From an uncultured bacterium (GTDB lineage Bacteria; Cyanobacteriota; Vampirovibrionia; Gastranaerophilales; Gastranaerophilaceae): 64,000 nucleotides of DNA. The position numbers were made by a program, and so were the translations under genes. The stretch covers positions 50,805-114,804 of the forward strand of contig CASDVM010000003.1 in the NCBI GenBank assembly GCA_949284415.1. The letters run 5' to 3'. Each line of letters starts with the position of its first letter. Position 1 is the stretch's first letter. Shown here piece by piece: positions 58,326 through 64,000 of this stretch. The notes beneath the pieces are model-generated. The model made no database searches. It was given only the letters and a program-made list of their open reading frames with translations, and was not told the DNA's origin.

Positions 58326-59990
58326 ATGAACGATGATTTAAAACAAACACTGAAACTTCTGCCATCGCTTCCCGGATGCTATATATACTATAACAAAGAC
58401 GGTGAAGTGATTTATGTAGGCAAAGCAAAAATATTAAAACGCCGTGTAATGAGCTATTTTAACAGAAAACATGACAGTGTTAAAGTTAACGTTCTTGTTC
58501 CTCAGATTGAAAAACTTGAATATATAATTACAAATACTGAAGTTGAAGCTCTTATATTAGAGAGCCACTTAATTAAAAAATATAAACCAAGATACAATGT
58601 CCTTTTAAAAGATGACAAAAAATATCCGTATTTTTTAATTACTGATGAAGACTTCCCGCGCATTACAATTGTCCGCAAAAAAAACATGAATCCCGAAAAA
58701 GGAAGATATTACGGCCCTTATACCGATATCAGAGCAATGCATGCAACACTTGATTTTTTGAAAAAAATTTTTCCCCTAAAACAATGCAAATCTCCAAAAT
58801 TTAAAGACCGTCCCTGCCTTTACTACCATATAGGACGCTGCATGGCTCCATGCCGGAATCTTGTAACACCTGAAGAATATAAAGCAATTGTAAAACAGGC
58901 AGAACTGTTTTTGTCGGGCAAACAGTCGGAATTAATGGAACAGATTAAAGAACAGATGCAAAAATACTCTGACTCACTTCAGTTTGAAAAAGCAGCAAAA
59001 CTGAGAGACAGTTATAACGACCTTGCAAAAACTCTGGAAAAACAAAAAGTAGTATATGAAAATACCAGACTTAATGAAGATGTAATATCACTTATGACAG
59101 AAGATGGAATTTTCGCAATAGTAATTCTAATGATACGCGAAGGCAGACTTATTGATAAAAAAGATTTTGTTTACGAAGTTGAAGAAGAAGACAGAACAGA
59201 ATTCTTTGCGACATTTTTCAAAGAATACTACAGCACACTTAAACTGGAATACCCTGACAGAATTGTTTCAAACGAACTCGAAGCAGTAGGAGAAAAAGCT
59301 CTATATGAAGAATGGCTTGAAATTCTTGCAAAAAAGAAAGTAAAAATAAGCTACGGCAAATCCGCACAGGGTAAAGAACTCCAGATGCTGGCCGATAAAA
59401 ATGCAAAAGTAATTCTTGAAAATGCAAAAATTACAAAAATGTCAAAAATCAAAGAAGATTTTAACGAAATAGGTTCATATCTGGCTGAAAAACTCCGCCT
59501 GAAAAATTTTCCGTACCGTATGGAATGTTACGATATTTCGCATATTCAGGGAACAAACACTGTTGCCTCTATGGTTACATTTATAAACGGAGTGCCTAAA
59601 AAATCCGAATACAGAAAATTTAAAGTAAAAATAACAGAAGGCAAGCCTGATGACTTTCTTTCCATGAAAGAAGTTTTGACAAGAAGGCTTTCGCATCTCG
59701 GAGAAGAAAAATGGGAAAAACCTGATCTGATGATAATTGACGGAGGTAAAGGCCAGCTTTCAAGCGTTATGGAAATTATAGAAAGCCTCGGTGTAACAGG
59801 AATTGATGTAGTCAGCCTTGCAAAAAAACATGAAGAAGTGTTCTTACCCAAACAATCAAAACCGGTAATTCTTCCGCGAAATTCCAGCGCACTGTTTCTG
59901 TTCCAGAGAATAAGAGACGAAGCGCACAGATTTGCAATAACCTATCACAGACAACTCCGCTCTAAAGCTATGATTGAAAACAAAAAATAA
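58326..59990 (+). CDS. uvrC: Excinuclease ABC subunit C lacking the C-terminal HhH domain
   Basis: A 554-residue UvrC. N-terminal GIY-YIG nuclease ('LPSLPGCYIYYNKDGEVIYVGKAKILKRRVMSYF'), Cys-rich segment ('CLYYHIGRCMAPC'), UVR motif ('QFEKAAKLRDSY'), RNase H-like nuclease ('MECYDISHIQGTNTVASMVTF', 'LMIIDGGKGQLSSV', 'RDEAHRFAITYHRQLRSKAM'). E. coli UvrC is 610 residues; the missing end is the tandem helix-hairpin-helix DNA-binding domain. TATAAT ends 7 nt before the ATG at 58326. Catalytic Asp/His residues appear intact. Confidence 0.93.
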   Translation: MNDDLKQTLKLLPSLPGCYIYYNKDGEVIYVGKAKILKRRVMSYFNRKHDSVKVNVLVPQIEKLEYIITNTEVEALILESHLIKKYKPRYNVLLKDDKKYPYFLITDEDFPRITIVRKKNMNPEKGRYYGPYTDIRAMHATLDFLKKIFPLKQCKSPKFKDRPCLYYHIGRCMAPCRNLVTPEEYKAIVKQAELFLSGKQSELMEQIKEQMQKYSDSLQFEKAAKLRDSYNDLAKTLEKQKVVYENTRLNEDVISLMTEDGIFAIVILMIREGRLIDKKDFVYEVEEEDRTEFFATFFKEYYSTLKLEYPDRIVSNELEAVGEKALYEEWLEILAKKKVKISYGKSAQGKELQMLADKNAKVILENAKITKMSKIKEDFNEIGSYLAEKLRLKNFPYRMECYDISHIQGTNTVASMVTFINGVPKKSEYRKFKVKITEGKPDDFLSMKEVLTRRLSHLGEEKWEKPDLMIIDGGKGQLSSVMEIIESLGVTGIDVVSLAKKHEEVFLPKQSKPVILPRNSSALFLFQRIRDEAHRFAITYHRQLRSKAMIENKK

Positions 59991-59996
59991 AATATA

Positions 59997-60317
59997 TCAT
60001 TTTCCGTTTTTCCTTGAAAGTTCCTGCCAGCATTCGTTCAGAGCTGAAAGAGTATTTGTTTTATTAAACCATCTTAATACATATCTTTCATCAGGCCCGA
60101 GACCGCCGTTTAATTTCTCGCCGGTTCTTAAATTAAATACAGCTTCTGACATACCCACATTTATTGTAACCTGCGGACTATTCTGAGAAACGTCCATTGA
60201 AAGTTTTAAATTGTTATATCTTTCAACTCTTAAGTTTCCCTTGTTATGTGCATCAGACTGCAGTTCAATTATTGTATCTTTAAGCTCTCCTGCGAGTTCG
60301 TTGAGAGTTTTTGCCAT
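59997..60317 (-). CDS. Small hypothetical protein, paralogue of its neighbour
   Basis: A 106-residue protein sharing with the upstream gene the pattern L-x-E-L...YNNLK-x2-MD...P-x-V...L-x-G-E-K-L-[ND]-G-x2-G-x-DER-[YF]-V-x2-W. No signal peptide or known domain. Overlaps the upstream gene by 38 nt (translational coupling), ribosome site AAGGAAG. Last gene of the operon beginning at 63799. Confidence 0.68.
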   Translation of the reverse strand: MAKTLNELAGELKDTIIELQSDAHNKGNLRVERYNNLKLSMDVSQNSPQVTINVGMSEAVFNLRTGEKLNGGLGPDERYVLRWFNKTNTLSALNECWQELSRKNGK

Positions 60318-60786
60318 ATCTGTTCTTCCTTATTCTTGCCTCAAAAGCTTTCAAATGACGTTTGACACCTGAGCCCGTAACAGACTCGGCAGCCTCTTTT
60401 AATTCTGCTTTTGAAATTTCTAAATTTTCTTCTGTTTTCTTTTCATTTTGGACCTGCTGGGACAAAATTTCATTAGATCTTGTAAGGTAGACCCAGTGTT
60501 TTTTTAGTTCTCCGTTAATATTCTGGCGTCCGGCCCACATCATTACAAATCTTTCATCAGAACCCATACTGCCGTCCAGTTTTTCAAGCGGATCAATCTG
60601 ATAACATACGGCAGAAATATTTGCGGAAACCCAAAAATGAGGAATAGAATTTCTTTTAGGATCCATGTAAACTTTCAAATTATTGTATTTATGCTGGATT
60701 TTTACCTGTGTATTATATGAATCCGCCTGAACATTCAACAGGTAATCTCTTAAACTGTTTTCAAAAACACGTATTGACTCCGGCAT
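60280..60786 (-). CDS. Hypothetical protein, longer paralogue with basic tail
   Basis: A 168-residue protein. Residues ~1-110 match the downstream 106-residue protein (YNNLK, DERFVMMW); residues ~110-168 are a helical, very basic extension ('RHLKAFEARIRKNRYGKNSQRTRRRA') that could bind nucleic acid or membrane. Ribosome site TTGGAG. Not recognised. Confidence 0.68.
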   Translation of the reverse strand: MPESIRVFENSLRDYLLNVQADSYNTQVKIQHKYNNLKVYMDPKRNSIPHFWVSANISAVCYQIDPLEKLDGSMGSDERFVMMWAGRQNINGELKKHWVYLTRSNEILSQQVQNEKKTEENLEISKAELKEAAESVTGSGVKRHLKAFEARIRKNRYGKNSQRTRRRA

Positions 60787-60816
60787 TATTTACTCCAAAA
60801 ATTTCATCTTTCCAAA

Positions 60817-62178
60817 TTAATTGTTCAAGCTGTGAACAGGTGCAGGAATTCTTCCGCCTCTGCAGACAAACCCTGCTGATGATAAAGAATTTACAGGCAT
60901 TATAGGCGCCTTGCCCAACAATCCTCCATATATAACTTCATCTCCTATATTCTTTCCCAGAACCGGAATAATTCTAACAGCAGTTGTCTTTTTATTAATC
61001 ATTCCGATTGCCGTCTCATCCGCAATAATACCTGCAATAGTCTCAACAGGTGTACACCCCGGGATTGCAATCATATCAAGCCCGACAGAACATACGGACG
61101 TCATAGCCTCAAGTTTGTCAAAAGTTAAGTAGCCTTTTGATGCCGCTTCAATCATACCTGCATCTTCGGAAACAGGAATAAAAGCTCCTGATAACCCGCC
61201 TACATAAGAACTTGCCATTATACCGCCTTTTTTAACCGCATCATTAAGCATAGCAAGAGCAGCAGTAGTGCCGTGAGCACCTGCATGTTCAAGACCCATT
61301 GCCTGAAAAATTCCAGCAACACTATCACCGACAGCAGGAGTCGGAGCAAGAGACAGATCTATAACTCCAAAAGGAATACCGAGTTTTGATGCTAGTTTAC
61401 GACCAACAAGTTCTCCTGTTGTAGTTATTTTATATGCAATCTGTTTTATTTTATTTGAAAGTTCGCCTAAATCAGCATTTTTATCAAGAGCTTCAACAGC
61501 GGCTCTTACTACTCCGGGGCCTGAGACACCGACATTTAATGCGCATTCAGGTTCTCCTACACCGCAAAATGCACCCGCCATAAAAGGATTATCACCCGGT
61601 GAGTTACAAAATACCACAAGCTTTGCCGCACCGATTCCGTCTCTGTCTTTTGTCAATTCTGCAGATTGTTTAATAATCCCTGCCATTTTCAAAACAGCAT
61701 CCATATTAATCCCTGCTTTGGAAGATGCAACATTAACGGATGAACACAGTCTTTCAGTCTGCGACAGCGCCTGAGGAATACTTTCTATAAGCAATTTATC
61801 ACCTTTTGTCATCCCTTTTTCAACAAGCGCAGAAAATCCTCCGATAAAATTAACCCCGACATCTTCCGCCGCTTTATCAAGCGTTTTTGCGATCTTAACA
61901 TAATCAGGATTTTTGCATCCTTCACCTACCAGAGAAATTGGAGTAACAGATATCCTTTTATTTACAATAGGAATAGAATAATCATTTTCAAACTCATTTG
62001 CGTATTCAACAAGATGTCCGGCATAACGCGTAATTTTATTGTAAATATTTTCACAAACAACATCAACATCGCTGTCAACGCAATCTCTTAAGCTCAAAGC
62101 AAGCGTAACCGTTCTTATATCAAGGTTATACAGCTTTATCATATTTATTGTTTCAAGTATTAAATCTTCATTTATCAT
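60817..62178 (-). CDS. DUF711/PFL-like (UPF0210) family protein
   Basis: A 453-residue protein with the family's Gly/Ser-rich core: '[31 protein letters not shown]', '[42 protein letters not shown]', '[46 protein letters not shown]' and '[19 protein letters not shown]'. Related to the anaerobic radical-enzyme-like fold by structure in the literature but of unknown activity. Overlaps the MotB/ZorB-like gene by 11 nt. Confidence 0.88.
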   Translation of the reverse strand: MINEDLILETINMIKLYNLDIRTVTLALSLRDCVDSDVDVVCENIYNKITRYAGHLVEYANEFENDYSIPIVNKRISVTPISLVGEGCKNPDYVKIAKTLDKAAEDVGVNFIGGFSALVEKGMTKGDKLLIESIPQALSQTERLCSSVNVASSKAGINMDAVLKMAGIIKQSAELTKDRDGIGAAKLVVFCNSPGDNPFMAGAFCGVGEPECALNVGVSGPGVVRAAVEALDKNADLGELSNKIKQIAYKITTTGELVGRKLASKLGIPFGVIDLSLAPTPAVGDSVAGIFQAMGLEHAGAHGTTAALAMLNDAVKKGGIMASSYVGGLSGAFIPVSEDAGMIEAASKGYLTFDKLEAMTSVCSVGLDMIAIPGCTPVETIAGIIADETAIGMINKKTTAVRIIPVLGKNIGDEVIYGGLLGKAPIMPVNSLSSAGFVCRGGRIPAPVHSLNN

Positions 62179-62875
62179 TTAAGTATTGAATCCCGTGAAC
62201 TAAAACCTCTGTAACATCAAGTTTTTTAACCTTCAAACGCATCTCAACGCGTCTGCTTTTATTGTAATCTTCTTTCCCGTTGACCAAAATCGGCTCGGAA
62301 AAACTTTTGCCTTCAACAACAAGCATTTTTTTCAACCTGTCGCTGTACTTTTTATCAAAATCGGTATGAAACATATAATCTGCAACAGAATTTGCTCTCT
62401 GAAGGCTCAGCGACATATTTTTCATATACTGTTCATCAGGATTTTTTATCCCCGCATAAGACTGGCTGTCAGTATGCCCCTGAATAATTATATTTTCAAT
62501 TTCGCCTACCAGTTCTTTTTTTGAAAAAATTGTATTTATATAAATCGGAATAAGTTTGTCAAGATAAGCCTTTCCTTTAGGCGAAAGATTATAACTGCTG
62601 AGTTCAAAAAGCTCTAAATCGGAAATTTTAATATCACCTGTCATAGGATCAACCTGAGCCTCTATATTAGCTTTTTTGAGATTTTCAATTAACTCTTTGT
62701 TAACTTCAATCTGCTGTTTTTTCTGTTCAAGGCTCTGCTGGGTGAAGCCCGTCATTGCGAGCACAAAAAGAGTCATAAAAATAATTGCCAGACCGAGAAG
62801 CAAATCTGCCATAGTAGTCCAGAATATATTATTATCACCGTCTGCAGTTTGTGTTTTTCTCATCATCAAAGACAT
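62168..62875 (-). CDS. MotB/ZorB-like protein with OmpA peptidoglycan-binding domain
   Basis: A 235-residue protein: short cytoplasmic N-terminus, one membrane helix (~residues 19-43) with the proton-channel aspartate in '[18 protein letters not shown]', a periplasmic linker, then an OmpA-like domain ('[14 protein letters not shown]...[16 protein letters not shown]...[12 protein letters not shown]'). The single-Asp helix plus OmpA domain defines MotB/PomB/ZorB-type stators. Stop of the MotA-like partner lies 12 nt upstream. Confidence 0.85.
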   Translation of the reverse strand: MSLMMRKTQTADGDNNIFWTTMADLLLGLAIIFMTLFVLAMTGFTQQSLEQKKQQIEVNKELIENLKKANIEAQVDPMTGDIKISDLELFELSSYNLSPKGKAYLDKLIPIYINTIFSKKELVGEIENIIIQGHTDSQSYAGIKNPDEQYMKNMSLSLQRANSVADYMFHTDFDKKYSDRLKKMLVVEGKSFSEPILVNGKEDYNKSRRVEMRLKVKKLDVTEVLVHGIQYLNDK

Positions 62876-62887
62876 TAGAACAACCCT

Positions 62888-63799
62888 CTAGAACAAATCA
62901 TCCACATCATCTGCTTTTGCCGCAGCGCTTTTCGCTACATCTTTCATACTTTTGTTCATCTGATTAATCCCGAAAATCAAATTTTCAAGATACGGAACAA
63001 GGTTACCGGCAATACCGGAATTCAAAGCGACTTTGAATTGTTCAGGCAAAGTCGTTATCAAATTTGATATTGAATTGTTCTGAATTTTTGTTTCTTTCAA
63101 AAGTTCAAGCAGGAATTTTTCCGAAGAAATATTATCAAAAAGCCTGCCCATTAAATCTTCGCATTTAGAAAGAGGAATTTTACACAAAATCTGACAGGTA
63201 ATTCTCTCAAACATAAGGAATAACAACGAAGAACCAACAGCAATAACAGATACAAGCGCAGCAGTCTGCATGCTTGACATCAAACCTGCGACAGAAGCAA
63301 TTGTTTTTTCCTGAGAAGAAAAATCAATCTTACCGAAAGCTATAGCGATGTTTAAAAATGTAAACAAAGGTCCGAAACCTGTCAAAATAGTCGGAACAGT
63401 CTGTAAAAATTTGTTATTAAACTTTGAAGTAACAAGTGTTTCCTCATTAAAGAAATACAGAGGATCAACAGTTGTCTGAATATTTTGAACGGTAGAAGAC
63501 ACTTCTTTATATGTCAAATCATTATTTTTGCCTTTAAGTGCAATCGATTCCGAGAAAACAAGCGTATTTTTAAACTCCATCCACGCGGCAGAAACATAAG
63601 GATTATATGACATCCATTCATCAATTTCTTTAAAACGAAAATTCAAATCCGTTTTTTTAAAGTTTGAAATAAATGCTAAAAAAATCTTTAAATTTTTATT
63701 AACGTAAAGATAATTCTTTGCACAATAAATAAGCGAAAATATGAAAGTAAAAATTACAATCATAATCGGAATATCTGTAAATATATTAATTAAATTCAT
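62888..63799 (-). CDS. MotA/TolQ/ZorA-like proton-channel protein
   Basis: A 303-residue inner-membrane protein: one N-terminal helix (~residues 8-28), a cytoplasmic part, two helices ('TVPTILTGFGPLFTFLNIAIAFG' and 'AALVSVIAVGSSLLFLMF'), and a ~95-residue helical tail, the ExbB/MotA/ZorA order. With the MotB-like gene it should form a 5:2 ion-driven stator. True ZorA carries a much longer tail, so this may be a short variant or a cell-envelope motor. Starts at 63799 with GGAGAG; TATAAT ~25 nt upstream. Confidence 0.8.
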   Translation of the reverse strand: MNLINIFTDIPIMIVIFTFIFSLIYCAKNYLYVNKNLKIFLAFISNFKKTDLNFRFKEIDEWMSYNPYVSAAWMEFKNTLVFSESIALKGKNNDLTYKEVSSTVQNIQTTVDPLYFFNEETLVTSKFNNKFLQTVPTILTGFGPLFTFLNIAIAFGKIDFSSQEKTIASVAGLMSSMQTAALVSVIAVGSSLLFLMFERITCQILCKIPLSKCEDLMGRLFDNISSEKFLLELLKETKIQNNSISNLITTLPEQFKVALNSGIAGNLVPYLENLIFGINQMNKSMKDVAKSAAAKADDVDDLF

Positions 63800-63863
63800 A
63801 CTCTCTCCGTTTCTTGGCAATATTATAGCATAACAAAGCAGATAGGGCAAACATTATAAAAGA

Positions 63864-63889
63864 AAACTCCCGCCTTATAAGACGGGAGA
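63864..63889 (-). terminator. Terminator of a leftward gene beyond the window
   Basis: CTCCCG...CGGGAG stem with a short loop; on the minus strand it is followed by TTTTCTTTT. It separates the stator operon from whatever lies upstream. Confidence 0.78.
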
Positions 63890-64000
63890 AGGAATGAAAG
63901 TAAGCGTTACCGCTCAACCCGATACAATTAAATATTGTGCGAATTTTACGGTGTGCGCTTATTTTTAGTATGAAATTCCGTATAAATTTTCCTTGTACTA
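63890..64000. other. Right edge, no gene resolved
   Basis: The terminator at 63864 implies that a leftward gene ends here, but with ~110 nt visible I cannot choose a frame. Confidence 0.4.

Noticed and set aside
62168..63799. Complete Zorya defence system
   Set aside because: Only ZorA/B-like genes are visible; ZorA is short and no ZorC, ZorD or ZorE homologue is present downstream.

Overview
The window looks like chromosome of an AT-rich, gut-type member of the Melainabacteria/Gastranaerophilales lineage (non-photosynthetic relatives of Cyanobacteria). This is inferred from the low GC content, type II-secretion/type IV pseudopilins with a near-invariant 'FTLAEVLITLG' helix, several lineage-type secreted or N-terminally tagged hypothetical proteins, and the anaerobe marker Hcp. 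No 16S gene is present, so the assignment is an inference. Most of the window is dense housekeeping sequence. The exceptions are an accessory island at about 2.1-12.7 kb and a small regulatory/toxin locus at 43.2-44.4 kb.

Layout. 0-2 kb: 5' part of hcp (hybrid-cluster protein), an ICMT-like methyltransferase, and a pseudopilin gene whose leader is broken by a G10 tract. 2.1-9.1 kb: defence island with an AIPR abortive-infection protein, a Gabija-like pair (OLD-type ATPase/TOPRIM nuclease plus UvrD-like helicase) preceded by a small coiled-coil gene, and a DUF4143-type ATPase. 9.1-12.7 kb: decayed prophage with a methyltransferase remnant, a truncated lipoprotein, a tyrosine recombinase, a muramidase and an LprI-like protein. 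tRNA-Arg(TCT) lies at 13.1 kb. 13.3-30.2 kb: a hendecad-repeat protein, alaS, a parvulin, a GGDEF protein, an HD hydrolase, a glycosyltransferase, hom-thrC, a PHP protein, TPR and phosphoesterase genes, and a CCA-adding-type enzyme. 30.4-34.4 kb: a large SF1 helicase and a second pseudopilin with the same G10 tract. 34.5-41.8 kb: the fatty-acid/phospholipid cluster (small protein-DUF177-rpmF-plsX-fabH-small protein-fabD-fabG-acpP-fabF), read leftward from one strong promoter. 42.3-43.1 kb: tpiA. 43.2-43.5 kb: a probable type I toxin-antitoxin locus, followed by two small HTH regulators and a divergent small protein around a 24-bp palindrome. 44.4-60 kb: ribE-ribBA, GNAT, glyoxalase, UDP-glucuronate decarboxylase-like, peptidase U32, iron alcohol dehydrogenase, TPR, alpha/beta hydrolase, pgk, OmpH/Skp-like, and a uvrC lacking its C-terminal HhH domain. 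60-63.8 kb: a leftward operon with a MotA/ZorA-like and MotB/ZorB-like pair, a DUF711 protein and two paralogous small proteins.

Most notable signals: (1) a complete toxin-antitoxin-like architecture at 43.2-43.5 kb (21-residue hydrophobic peptide, very strong Shine-Dalgarno, two convergent consensus promoters, two terminators); (2) two pseudopilin genes carrying an identical G10 tract and both out of frame in the same direction, which points to phase variation or programmed slippage; (3) a 35-nt repeat found inside alaS and a U32 peptidase gene in two different reading frames, and once between genes; (4) a recurrent promoter arrangement with the -10 box 6-7 nt before the start codon, implying widespread leaderless mRNAs; (5) a Gabija-like operon with an extra coiled-coil partner and a shared upstream repeat with the AIPR gene. 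All functional calls come from reading motifs by eye; no database search was possible.
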